From assembly GCA_028564705.1 (NCBI GenBank), contig JAPXFQ010002904.1:992001-1056000 (forward strand): 64,000 bases of DNA, written 5' to 3'. Source of the DNA: Apricaphanius iberus. Taxonomy: Eukaryota; Chordata; Actinopteri; Cyprinodontiformes; Aphaniidae. The notes below the pieces were generated by a model. That model saw only the letters and a program-made list of their open reading frames with translations. It ran no database searches and was not told where the DNA came from. The position numbers and the translations under genes are program-made. This document shows positions 38,230 to 49,299 of this stretch, piece by piece. Positions within the stretch are counted from its first letter, which is position 1, and the number at the start of each line of letters is the position of its first letter.

Positions 38230-39747
38230 TAAATGCACTAAAACATACCTGTTCCTCTAAGGTCCATAAGATCGCATGTGGTATGCCCAAGGGTTCAGTT
38301 TTAGGCCCAGTGCTTTTTAACCTGTATATGCTCCCTCTTGGCAGTGTCATCAGAAGACATAGAGTTAACTTTCACAGTTATGCTGATGATACACAGTTGT
38401 ACATCTCCATGTCTCCTGATGACACACGGCCAATGGATGGCAGAAAACCTTCTCCAGCTCAACCAGGACAAAACTGAGGTTTTAGTTATCGGTCCTGAGG
38501 CTCAGACAGAGAAACTTTTACCAAAACTACAATCATTGTCTTTTAATCCTTCTTTAAAAGTGAAGAACCTGGGTGTGATTTTTGACTCTGAGCTGACTTT
38601 AAAAACATTAAAAATAGGTTTTGATCACATAAAGAAAATCGCCAGAGTCCGCCCCATTCTCTCTCGGGCCAATACAGTGACGCTAATACATGCTTTTATC
38701 ACCAGTAGAATTGATTATTGTAATGCCCTGCTTTCTGGTCTTCCCAAAAAGACTACCTCAAGTTAACAGCTTTTACAGATTCCGCAGCATGTGTCCTGAT
38801 GAAGACCAGGAGGCAGGAGCACATTACACCAGTCTTAAAATCACTGCATTGGCTCCCCGTATGTCTTAGGGTTGATTTTAAGGTTCTTTTAATGGTTTTT
38901 AAGTGTCTTAATGGTCTTGGGCCTTCTTATCTGTCTAAAATGCTTTTACCATATGAACCCTCGCAGTCTCTGCGCTCCTCCGGCAGCCGTCTCCTTATCA
39001 TTCCCAAAGTCAGGACACAAACTCATGGTGAGGCGTCTCTCCATTATTATGGCCCTCACCTCTGGAACAGGCTGCCAGAGGATCTCAGGGCGACAGAGAA
39101 TGTTCATGTTTTTAAGAGAAGGCTCAAGACTCACCTTTTTGAGGAGCTTTTAACTAATTATTATTTATTAATATATGTTTAACTGGTCAGCATGTTTTAC
39201 CTGATTTCATTTTTAGTTTAGCTTTTAACTGTTTATTTATTAATCTGCTTTGCAATTTTATGTTGATTCTATATTATCATTGTTTTACACTTATTATTTT
39301 ACACCTTTTATTTCATACACTTTATATTTTAACTTATTTTAAAATTCCTCTCAGTGTTTCCTCTCTGGGGGCCCCCTGCATCGGGGCGGTGGTTGGCTGT
39401 GGCTGCCTGCGTGCCCCCCAGGTAGCACTTGGGTGGAGGTGGGGGTACCAGCCCTTCCTCCTCTGGGCGCCCTGGGTCAGTGCCTTGGCTTCTGCTGATG
39501 ATGCAGATGGCTCCCATGATGGCATTTCCTGGCTTATCTGTGCTAGGCCAGCTTTTTTTAAAGCGTTTAATGTGTGTGTGTGTGTGGATGGCGGATGGGT
39601 TGGGTTGGGAGGGGGTTGTAGTTGCGATGATGATTTTGTTTTTTGTTGGGGGGTTTTGGGGTAATTTTAAATCTGTAAAGCACTTTGAGAAACTCTGTTT
39701 GAAAAGCGCTTTATAAATAAAGTTTGACTGATTGATTGATTGATTAA
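38230..39747 (+). mobile_element. L2-clade LINE fragment (RT core to 3' end)
   Basis: A decayed L2 copy truncated at its 5' end. Coding frames run from about 38230 to 39182. A 3' UTR with a GC-rich part (39350-39480) and a GT-rich, G-rich part (39570-39660) follows. The 3' end AAAGCACTTTGAG...AGCGCTTTATAAATAAAG leads into a (TGAT)n tail at about 39725-39747. This layout is typical for fish L2. Confidence 0.88.
38250..39182 (+). pseudogene. L2 ORF2 reverse transcriptase remnant
   Basis: Contains [20 protein letters not shown], the catalytic [13 protein letters not shown] (YADD box), [65 protein letters not shown] and LWNRLPEDLR. The frame changes near 38430, a stop follows at 38764-38766, and the frame changes again, so the gene is dead. 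It lacks the endonuclease domain and the RT N-terminus. Confidence 0.92.
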
Positions 39748-40371
39748 ACATAGCAATGATAAACCAAATAAATTACTACTATCAGTAGTCTTAAAAAGGA
39801 CTCCATTACCACGGCTCGCTACGAATCAATGTTTCAGCGAGACACAGGAAACTTATCCAGGATGCGCTGCTAAAGAAACCTGCAGCTTTTAAAATGTTTG
39901 GACTGGGCTCAGTGTTCTGGGCTCTGTCTAAACTGTGGTATAGGTGAGTAGCTGGTTAGCTTTAGCAGCTGAACTGAATTAGAATAAGCTTTATTGACAA
40001 ACTAAAATGAAATGTTTCAGCCATTAATAGTATAAAGCATTATAAAATGTGTAAAACATTAAAAAGTATCAAGATAAGCCTTTAGATTACTGACAAATTA
40101 AAAAATGTATAATATAATGGTTACTCAGGTCGCTTGATTTTTTTGTTTCTGTATCTTAAAAACTTCATTATGATAAAAAAGTGTTTGAAAAATGACAATT
40201 CTTTTTTTTGGATAAAATAAATCAATGGAAGGATAACTAAATGACCGGGGAGGCACTTCAAATAAGTTTTCCACATTTTGTGATAGGTATCGTTAATTAT
40301 CGATATTGATCAAAAAGAGTATTCCCTTTATCGATATTACCTTTTTTATATTATCCTGCCCTAACATGGAT

Positions 40372-40839
40372 TAGTTTTGTCACATTTGTTGGACCACAGA
40401 GGGGTAAGCTGAACATTTTATTTGCTTTGGGAGGGGAAGCTTTTAACTAACCGTGTAGCTTTTTTAACTCAAATATATACTTTTTTAGGTGTGATATCAA
40501 ATGTATAAAAAAGTAGCTAGGAAAGCAGACAGTTTTTAACTTTTCATAATATATAGTTTTTATATTATGTAAAATATCTTCATCTTTATGTTCTGAGAAT
40601 GTTTGTGATACATAATTTTGGAAAAAATATTTTTTTAATGCATTTTGCACACAAATGTTAATAAATTGCACTCTAAACCTTTTGTGAAGTTGTTCTGCTG
40701 TAATGTGTCTAGACAGTGAGAATGTTCATTTTGACATATCTAAAGAAAAAAAAAAAGAATATACCGCAATACATATTGTAACCACACATGCTTTAGATAA
40801 TATTGCTATATCGATTTGAGGCCATACTGCCCAGCCCTA
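40372..40839. mobile_element. Right end of another hAT-like element
   Basis: ATATCGATTTGAGGCCATAC followed by TGCCCAGCCCTA (ending 40839) is the inverse of the common TAGGGCTGGGC-type hAT start, seen also at 25413 and 37932. No corresponding left end with a target duplication was found, so only the right terminus is supported. Confidence 0.45.
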
Positions 40840-41139
40840 ACTCCGACTTTATTTTTTGTATATTTCCTGATTGTTTTTAGATAGAAGAAGAGGATCTATT
40901 GACCTGTGTAACTGTATTACTGTCCCCTATCAGTGCGGGACGATACTTTCTGCCTCAAGCTTTTATGGCAGATATGAAAGACTTCATATACCACACAAGG
41001 AGGTTATTTTTTTCACCAAGTTTGTCAGCAACATCACAGAGGATATAGATGGATTTTTTAGGGGGGGTCAATGGAGGTCTGCTCTCTCTGATTGCTTATC
41101 TAGTTTATGTTGCTGCTCTTTGGTGTTTTCAACTTTTAG

Positions 41140-41365
41140 AGCCTTTGAGAAATATGAAACCCCTTAAACAATAAAAAGTGCAAAAGGCTGTGTTGGAAAT
41201 CAGTAGAGGGTCAACTCCATCTTTCCTAAAGCTTTGCAAAAGTGACAGTTTTGGTCAAGTTTATCTCAGATCTGCAGCGAGTGAAGCACCTTTAGTTGAC
41301 CTTGGTTGTGAATTCGGTTTTAGCAACTGGGTTATTTCTGTGATGTTTTTTGGTGTGAACTTTGA
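41140..41365 (+). repeat. Diverged direct repeat, copy 1
   Basis: Shares an ordered series of blocks with 42686-42920: GAGAAATATGAA, AAAAAGTGCAAAA, GTCAGCAGAGGGTCAA-like, CAGC-GC-AG-GAAGCACCTTT, GTTGACCTTGG and GGTTTTAGCAAC. The two copies lie on either side of the L2 insertion. Identity is roughly two thirds by eye. Confidence 0.7.
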
Positions 41366-41399
41366 TGACTTTGGTGGAAATAATTGATTATAGAGTCAT

Positions 41400-42461
41400 A
41401 GTTGCTATGCTATTACCTACCACAACTATGCCGACGACACTCAGCTTTATATCTCAATGTCACAAGGTGATGTTGAACCCATCCAAATCAGTAATAAATG
41501 CACTGAGCAACTTAACAACTGGATGTCCCATAACTTCCTCCAACTGAACAAAAACAAAACTGAAGTACTTATCTTTGGACCCAAAAAAGACTGTCTACGT
41601 ATCAGTAATCAGCTTAAACAGGCCCAAGTACAAACTACCAACCAGGCCAGAAATCTAGGTGTAATAACGGACTCAGACCTCAACCTCTAGGGTCACATAA
41701 AGGCAATGACAAGGTCAGCTTTCTATCACCTGAGCAACATTTACAGGATTAAAGGACTGATGACACAAGGAGACCTAGAAAAACTCATCCATGCATTTAT
41801 CTTTAGCCGCCTTGATTACTGTAACAATATCTTCACAGGTCTACGTAAAAAATCAATCAGACAGTTGCAGCTGATCCAACATGCTGCTGCTCGTGTTCTC
41901 ACTAGAACCAAGAAGATAGAACACATCACCCCAGTTCTAAAGTCACTACACTGGCTCCCTGTGGCTCAGAGCATAGACTTTAAAGTGCTTCTATTAGTTT
42001 ATAAATCATTGAATTGGTTAGCACCAGAGTACATTAGAAATCTGCTATCACGGTACAAACCATCCATATCACTCAGGTCCTCCAGCTCTGGTTTGCTGAT
42101 CGTCCCTAGAACTAGAACCAAACATGGAGAAGCAGCTTTTAGTTTCTATGGTCCTCACATCTCGAACAAACTACCAGGAGAATGCAAAGCTTCAGAGACA
42201 CTGAACTCTTTTAAGTCTAAAAATAAAACTTAGCTATTTAGACTCACTTATGAGTAACTGATCCTATTATTGCTTTTTACTTGCTTGTTTTTAATTTTAA
42301 TACAAATTATTGTCTTGAATAAATTTTTAATGCTTTATTGTATTTTAATCTTCGAAGTGATTTATGCTTTCTTTTCTGTGTTCTAATTTTAATCATGTAA
42401 AGCACCTTGAATTGCCTTTGGTTGAAAGTGTGCTTTACAAATAAAATTGCCTTGCCTTGCC
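41400..42461 (+). mobile_element. L2-clade LINE fragment, second copy
   Basis: 5'-truncated at about the YADD box. The coding part ends at 42233, and the 3' end reads AAAGCACCTTGAATTGCC...TTTACAAATAAAATTGCC with a short (TTGCC)n tail. The same 3' end, inverted, occurs at 8682 and 24913, so this subfamily has at least three members in the window. Confidence 0.88.
41418..42233 (+). pseudogene. L2 ORF2 C-terminal half (one stop)
   Basis: One frame runs from [19 protein letters not shown] through LQLNKNKTEVLIFGPK, ARNLGVITDSDLNL, AFIFSRLDYCNNIFTGL, HITPVLKSLHWLPV, SISLRSSSSGLLIVPRTRT to a stop at 42231. The only internal defect is a TAG at 41688 and one truncated end motif (SKNKT*). It is better preserved than the copy at 38250 and belongs to a different L2 subfamily. 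Confidence 0.92.
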
Positions 42462-42685
42462 TAGTTGAATGCTATAGCAACTTGTAAAGCTAGTCTGATC
42501 TCATACACATTTTGCACTTTACTGTCACAGAATTTTGCTCAGTGGCTCAATGGATTTGCCTACTTATCTGTTTGTAGCATCAACTAAAGCAAACATGCAA
42601 TACATGAGTTCATATCGCTTTATAAAGTTCTATTCTATGTTTTTGCTATTCAATAAGACATGTTTCCATAAAGGATTAGTTTTGT

Positions 42686-42920
42686 TGCCTTGGGAAATAT
42701 GAAGCTTTTTAAAATGGCAAAAAGTGCAAAAAACTCTTTGGCAAAGGAGGTCAGCAGAAGGTCAAATTCACTTTTCCTGAACCCTCACTAACGTGACATT
42801 TTGGAAAATTTTATCCGACAGCAGCTGCAAGAAAAAGCACCTTTTGCTGACCTTAGCCATAAGTTCAGTTTCAGCAACGGGGGCTTTTTGTTATATTTTT
42901 TTAGTGTGAATTTTAGTTGC
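42686..42920 (+). repeat. Diverged direct repeat, copy 2
   Basis: Counterpart of 41140-41365: GGGAAATATGAAGC, AAAAAGTGCAAAAAACTC, GGTCAGCAGAAGGTCAA, GCAGCTGCAAGAAAAAGCAC, TGCTGACCTTAG and CAGTTTCAGCAACGG. Confidence 0.7.
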
Positions 42921-42924
42921 GTGA

Positions 42925-43868
42925 CTGCAGAGGCCACTTGAGACTACAGCTTGAATAATGCCTAAAGACAAGGAACCTCCTGGAGGTTTTTCTCAACACT
43001 GCCACTACAAAGCTTGAACGTGTGACCCTTCTTGCAAGAAAGGAGAATATAACCTCGATTTGTTCAGGAGGTGTAAGAGGGAGAGGAAATAAGTCATCTG
43101 AGCTCTATGACTCTATTAAGTACTGAACAACCATTTTCTAGTCTCCTAAAGAAAAGAATGTTGCTCTATGGTTTGTCATTTACGAACATCAAATTTTAGT
43201 GAGGCAGATAAAAAAGCATGTATCTGCTGGATATTGAAAGTATACCTTAAAATGGGTTTTATTTCAAGTGCAAGAAATGTTTGCACTAAAGCAGCCAACA
43301 AAAAAAAAAAAGTAAACTTTAATTAAATTTATACTGTCAACAGGGGCCATGAAATTGAATTAGGTTAGTTTAAAGTAAAATAGTTAAGTCAGTCTAACAT
43401 GGCCGTGGGCACAATATTTGATGGTGGATTGTACATGGAGGCACAAAAACATGCAGCAGGTGATGGACCTGGGTTTCTGTACACTAAGAACCTGCATTAA
43501 CTGCTTTAATACACAATGACTTAAAACTCTTGTATTTAAATAATGAACATGAATTCACATGAATTCACACTGGAAATGAAAGCATATTTCTTATTAAAAT
43601 ATATGATTTTTATGTTATGCCCTCTGCACCAATAAAGTCATAGTTTAGGCAAACGAACAGCGAACCAAGAGAAAATACAGTAAATAATTATTCCTTTTAC
43701 TTCATTTAGCCCTTTTCCTAGCTAAAGCAATTTCCTTTTGTGAGTCAGTCCATTAGCCCCATACCACTGAAGTTAATGATGCGAACGTGGTATCTGACGC
43801 AGCAGAGCAAGAGACTGCTGGAGAATAAATACAAATAAAAAGACAAGAAACCACATGTCACGAACTAC
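42925..43868. other. Intergenic stretch, no gene recognised
   Basis: AT-rich; nothing identifiable on either strand. Confidence 0.3.
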
Positions 43869-43870
43869 GA

Positions 43871-43937
<67 letters not shown>
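43871..43937 (+). repeat. (AT)n microsatellite
   Basis: An almost uninterrupted AT dinucleotide run of about 67 bases, with one AC near its start. Confidence 0.95.
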
Positions 43938-43939
<2 letters not shown>

Positions 43940-43940
<1 letters not shown>

Positions 43941-44920
43941 CCTGTCAAAACAATGTTGAAATTGTTTTAGCTAAAGTGTAATGTGTCTCATTTGACTGTC
44001 TGTGGAATGTACAGTCTAGCCTGGGTATGTTTTCATTAGCATGAAGGTGTTATTCTAAGCAGAGCAACAATATTTGGAATCAACAATGAAAATGATAGAG
44101 ATTGGGAAGCAGATTATTATGTGGTCTAGTCAGGACAGCCTGGTGAAAAACAAGTAGAGTCTAAAATGCTTATTTTTTATAGATGTATAGCCTGGTGCAT
44201 TGCAGAGAGGAATCATTGATTATTTCATTCATTTGTTTTGTCTTGGAATGTCTCCTGAACCTTTAGAGGTTATTCTACCACTCACAGATATGAAGACGGT
44301 GTATTCTGCTGTAAAGGGAGAAACGCTCTCTGCTACTGAATGGACTTGAGGGGAGATGGGTAGATGACTTTCATCTGTCCCACTTCATGTGGTGACATTA
44401 ACTTTTCTATTTCATTTTTTTCTTCTTAAAACGTGAAAAAAAATCACAGCAGGGCTCCACTGCTCTTTGAAGGAGTGAAGCTCTGAATAGAGGGACTGTA
44501 GGAGAACCGACATGAAAGCCTGGCATACGATCAAACAGTGAATGTAATTTAGTGGAGAGAAAATGCATGTTACTGTATAACCCTGGTACGTCTGGCTCAA
44601 ATTCCTAGAAGTTCATAATCTCCCCTTGATTATCTATAAACTTTGCCCTCACCCTGTCAGACTAAAATTAAAAGCTTGACTGTAGACTTGTGATGAATGA
44701 CACCGTGTGAGGACCATAAAAGCATGGATGCTGATATGTGTGAGGCTGCCATGCATGATAGCATGTTTTCAAATGTGTTTATTGATCAATTGAGCAATAC
44801 TTTTCAACAGAGACAGCAGTAGAAGAGTGGAGAGACTCTTGAGGAAAAATCTGTTTCCTCAAAATTAACATGATCAATGCCTTGTTCACACATAGCCCGG
44901 GTATCTCACAAAACAGAGAT
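43940..44920. other. Intergenic stretch, no gene recognised
   Basis: Complex sequence without repeats. 44200-44720 is less AT-biased than its surroundings and may be worth a conservation check, but no element is named. Confidence 0.3.
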
Positions 44921-44924
44921 ATTT

Positions 44925-45290
44925 TTCTTTTTTTTTCTAAAACTTTTTATTGGAGACAAAATTATAACTTAAATTTAGTATAAAATAAACAATATGTCTT
45001 CCATTTGAACTCTTTTTCAATACAAAGCAAAGGACAAAAAATTGCTAAGTAAGTACACAGACAAACTAAAAAAATTTTTTGAAAAAAAATTATAAAACAA
45101 GACAAAATAACCACATGATATTCAACGAATTGAGCATGTCCACAATCACATCATGGTGAAATAGGTGAATGTGTACCCCATTGCTCAATAAATTCCAGTA
45201 AAGGTTCCCAAGTTTTTTCTAACTGCTGTGCCCTCCCTCTGAATACTGGAGGTTCTCCATAGAGTTATTTTATCAAGAGTGCAGCCAACA
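44925..45290 (-). mobile_element. L1/Tx1-like LINE 3' end
   Basis: On the minus strand a short frame (YGEPPVFRGRAQQLEKTWEP, then LLEFIEQWGTH and a stop at about 45170) has the K-W-P-L-F-- shape of the ORF2 C-terminus of L1-like elements. It is followed by an AT-rich 3' UTR and an A-rich end (plus-strand poly-T at 44929-44940). It is strongly 5'-truncated. The assignment is from pattern memory. Confidence 0.5.
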
Positions 45291-45615
45291 CAGCAAGATT
45301 ATAGTTTATTCTTTTAAGATTTCAAAATGTAATTTACCTATTTTCATATATTCATTTATATGTTCATTATTATTTATGAATGAATGAATTGGACATGTAC
45401 GGATGCTAGGTTTTGATGGACCTCTCTTCTCAGTCCATGCAGGTCCACTTAGCAGAGCACCTTACACACCCGGGTTATAAAAAAATTGCATGACTTATGC
45501 TCTCGTGTTAATCATTCAAGCTCTGAGCCAACAACAGGAGGAAGAGGATGAAGAAAGCTGATGAAAATAGCAGCACAGTAAAAAAAATAAATTAATTAAT
45601 AAACGAGAGAGAACA

Positions 45616-45616
<1 letters not shown>

Positions 45617-45667
<51 letters not shown>
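45617..45667 (+). repeat. (GA)n microsatellite
   Basis: About 50 bases of uninterrupted AG dinucleotides. Confidence 0.95.
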
Positions 45668-45670
<3 letters not shown>

Positions 45671-45679
45671 AGAGTTGGG

Positions 45680-46975
45680 AGCAAAGGGTATACCCCAGCG
45701 ACTGTTTTTAAGGCTCGCGTTCTTGCACAAATTTACATCTCCCCCCCAAAAAAACCTCTCTCTTGATCAAGATGCAGGAAAAGATTTTTGAATTTTAAAT
45801 CTGACAAAAACCACCCTCATTTGAATGCTTGTGCGGTGTTTAGAAACTTCTTAGTTCTTATACTGCAAACCACCCAGTGCGCACTATTCCGAATTCAAAC
45901 AAACAAACATTTCTGCTATGCATTGCATGAGAAGCGAACACAGAAACAAAGATCTAAGGGAGGACGCTAATAGGCGAATGAACACCCACTTTAAGTTGTT
46001 GTCCAAAGGAATGGAGAGAGAACACACAATGAGTAAAAAAGCTAGAAAAAGCAGGAATCTAAACATAGTTGAGCACGTATTATGTTTGAAAGAGTCTATT
46101 TTACCACTGAACAATGCCATGATGAGAACCAATGAAGTGTTGTTCCTAAGAGTGCAGTTCCATCCCACACCCACACACACCACAGTCAGCAAACTCACCC
46201 ACTGTGTTGTCAGTAACTGTATGTCAAATTTGTCCCAGCAAAGCTAGAATAAACATTCTGCAGCTCCTGTTTCACATCCAGTCCACAATAAATGCCAGAG
46301 CTGCACCACCGGGATCATACATCTAGACTGCAACTTTTTATTTATCACGCTGCCCAAAATAAAATGAGGTGCCACACAAACAACAAGGAGACGGCTGAAC
46401 TCTCAGAGCCCAGGCCAACATAATTCTCAGAATCAAACTCTGCTTTTTATTTTATTTTCTCTGCGGCGGCTGGAGTTAATCTCTTGAGTTCAGCGTATAC
46501 ACGGTGGTTCAAGCCAATAGCCTTTATTTACAATATGCTTGGGCTGAGGGAGGGCAGAGTTAAAACTGACCCCAGTCATGTTTCAGCAAGCACAAAGATT
46601 TTTATTACAAATCCAAGCAAAGAAAGCTGTATACACCTTATATTCGTCTGGAGACAATGTTTGTCACTCCCAATGCTACAACCCTAAACCACTCTGCTGG
46701 GAATAGGTCCATACACTATTATGTTGTGATGGATGGTTTGTTGGTTGATTCCAATTTTTGTAAAACTCTGACATGTTGATTCTAATTCCACTTCCAGAAC
46801 TATAATTTTCTGTAAATAAATTATTTACTTAATTTGTTGGTAAAACTAAAATCAACATCATTTAACAAGAACCGTGCTCTATAGTCAATTTAATCAGTAG
46901 TCAGCGCAGATGTTGGGCACTAGATGTTTTATATTGCAAGGCCAGTTTACCTAATATAGTATTTTGCCGATTTTG
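45680..46975. other. Intergenic stretch, no gene recognised
   Basis: Two overlapping ORFs on opposite strands (45884-46198 minus, 45918-46247 plus) lack known motifs. Nothing else was recognised. Confidence 0.3.
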
Positions 46976-46980
46976 AACAT

Positions 46981-48183
46981 CAGTGACCTGTTTCACAAAG
47001 CAGGTTTAGTGAAAACCCTGAGTTAGTTAAGTCTGGAATGAGGGAAACTGTTTTTTTCAGTTTCACAAAGCCAGTTCAGCATAACGCTGACTCAGTTAGT
47101 CCGTTAACCTAACCTGCTCGCTTGCAGGTTTGCTTCAACTAACTCTGACTTTCTACTGCTCTTAAGATGAAGCCTGCAGTCTGAAAGCAGTGGTAGACAT
47201 GGTGTGTCCATTTCTTAAAGAGCCTGTTGATGTGGAAGCGCAGATACTCCGCAGAACTCTCTATCGGGAGAGGATTATCAAATTATGTATTTTTTCCCCC
47301 AATGAAAGTCTGGAACTGGAACTAGGTAGGAGCACTGGGTGATAATTAATGGGAAAAAAACTGTGAGATAAAAAATATTTATAAAAAAAAGAATATCTGA
47401 GAGGAAAATCTGCCAATTACAGATAAATACCATTAATTTAAATAACTTGTTTTTCAGGCCTCCGCCTTCTTTCTATTCAAATTATGATATGGCAGAACTA
47501 ATACTTCCACTGAAAAACTCACAATTTGAGACATGCAGTTATAACAAGCATTTAGGTTTGTAAATAATTGCAATGATAATATGGCTGAATATTTTATTTT
47601 TTCTTTGTTCGGGCAGGATTAAATAAGTTTGGCACACTAACCATTTACTTTAACCTACAAGGGACTACTATGTATAAAAATCATATTTTGTTTTTAATAG
47701 CATGATAATTACTTTACTGGCACTAAAATAAATAAGCCTAATGCATATATAGGCTATTAGGCTGATACAGTTATAACTCATGGTGCTCAAATTATACTTG
47801 AAATGTCACATATTAAGAGTTAAAATTGGATCAAACTACCTACAGTCTTAAACAACTATTAACATGGAGCGGGATCGTCAGTGGCATACAGACCTAATAT
47901 ATTTTAAAAATATGCTAATTTTCTACATACACAGTAATTAATATATCCAACTACACTGGGAGAAGTAGGAGTATCTGATCTTTTTTTCACTTGTTGCCAT
48001 GGTGAATCATTTTATCTGGGCTTTTTATATCCTCATCATGCACGAGTGAGCCTAAGTTAACTTTGACTCAGAGTTGTTGTTCTGAAATCCGAGACTCTCA
48101 GTTTGACAACTAAGAGTCGGCCGACCTAGAGTTCAGGTTTTGACTTAGAGTTTGTCAACCCGACTTTCTGAAACAGACCACTG
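46981..48183. mobile_element. PIF/Harbinger-like element (1.2 kb, non-autonomous)
   Basis: Left end CAGTGACCTGTTTCACAAAG. The right end CTTTCTGAAACAGACCACTG is its inverse with a few mismatches. Both ends carry subterminal repeats with AACTCAGAG/CTGAGTTAG-type motifs (for example CCCTGAGTTAGTTAAG and ACTTTGACTCAGAGTTG). The interior retains one transposase-derived exon remnant at 47199-47342. Only this N-terminal part survives, so it must depend on another source of transposase. Confidence 0.75.
47199..47342 (+). pseudogene. HARBI1-like (PIF/Harbinger transposase) N-terminal remnant
   Basis: 47 codons from ATG: MVCPFLKEPVDVEAQILRRT, then LYRERIIKLCIFSPNESLEL, to a stop at 47340-47342. The EPVDVEAQILRR--RRER pattern is, as I recall, the N-terminal start of HARBI1-type nucleases in fish. 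GAACTAG|GTAGG before the stop could be the original splice donor. The DDE nuclease domain is absent. Confidence 0.62.
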
Positions 48184-48189
48184 TGTTTG

Positions 48190-49135
48190 TTTTACATGTG
48201 TTTTTAAAATATTCCGTGAGCTTCACTTCAAATAAAATTTTTTATAGCTCAATCAAGACTCGTTCTATGTCAGCCATTGTTCATTGAGTAGATGTGAGTT
48301 TAGAAGCTGAAGTAAATAAACTGTCGTTGACTAGATACGTCCCTGCAATGGTACGCAGACCAGCCAGAAAAGGTCTACCCCCTTTGAAACACTGACACAC
48401 CAATGTATAACAGGAAAACGTCTCCTTCAATACTTGTGCGTGCAAACTTGCTGAAGGAGAAGTATAAGCTAGGCTTTTCAGATAAGCTAATACTTTAAGT
48501 GTATTAATTATTGCTAAGCTGACTGAAGATACTGAAGATTGTAGGTTCAATTCCAGCTTGTGACTGGTGCTTTTATACCAAGGTAACCTGTATTTCATGG
48601 AATACTGGCTTCTAAATGACAGGCGGAGGACAGAGGCCGTGGCTGAAAAATGTAAACTATGATTTTTTTTGATGCGGTTCAGACACTAGTTGTCTTCGTA
48701 CAGTACACCTTTTTTTAAACAACAATCTCTAGATCTTAAAGTGACAGTGTGTAGTTTTTGCAGTACATCTTTGAAAAAAGCCATTAAAATATTATGTAAT
48801 AATAATTACGTAAAGCACATTAATTTCAAAATATTGCATATTGTACAATATGACTTTAAAAATCAGTTTTAAAATAAATGAAAGCCATGTTAGATGACAT
48901 CTTTACTTCTACAAGAGCCCAGACAGACAAAGCGCACGGAACAAGCCAGTTATTTAAACATTGATTTCCTCTCAAAATGCAAAAAAGTTTCGCCATAAAT
49001 ACATTTTTACCTCTTCGCTAGTTGCAAGCGATGAAAGAGAGACTGATGTGCTCGTCATGTTGCTGCAAATAGATAATTCTCAGGGAATTGAGCACTAGAT
49101 GGATCCACATAAAACATTTCTACAGCATCAGAAAC
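48190..49135. other. Intergenic stretch, no gene recognised
   Basis: AT-rich DNA; short ORFs only. Confidence 0.3.
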
Positions 49136-49139
49136 GTTT

Positions 49140-49295
49140 GTTTTCCTCATTCTTCATGATGCTGGCTGTTCTCTAACTGACCTCGGAGGCCTTCACAGTA
49201 CAGTTGGATTTAAAGTGAGGATTAATTAGGCACAGTTTGAATCTATTTAACAATTAGGTGACTTCACATTACTTCACCTGAATTAAGGGTGTGAG
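49140..49295. mobile_element. Degraded Tc1-associated repeat fragment
   Basis: CTTCATGATGCTGGCTGTTC, ACCTCGGAGGCCTTCACAGT and ACAATTAGGTGACTTC match, from memory, a dispersed fish repeat that also accounts for 19990-20160. No ends or ORF. Confidence 0.4.
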
Positions 49296-49299
49296 AAAG

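Larger units (their letters stand above)
37932..40363. mobile_element. hAT-like element (2.4 kb) split by an L2 insertion
   Basis: Left end TAGGGCTGGACAATTATTCG at 37932. The right end TATTATCCTGCCCTA at 40363 is its imperfect inverse. Flanks are AGATGGAT (37924-37931) and ACATGGAT (40364-40371), an 8-bp duplication with one mismatch, as expected for an older hAT insertion. Most of the interior is the L2 fragment ending at 39747; the rest (37950-38200, 39750-40350) has no transposase motif. Confidence 0.65.

Noticed and set aside
45884..46247. Overlapping sense/antisense ORFs of about 105 codons
   Set aside because: No motif, no splice context and no repeat similarity; probably chance.
48520..48550. 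tRNA B-box-like GGTTCAATTCC
   Set aside because: No A box at the right distance and no cloverleaf; a chance match.
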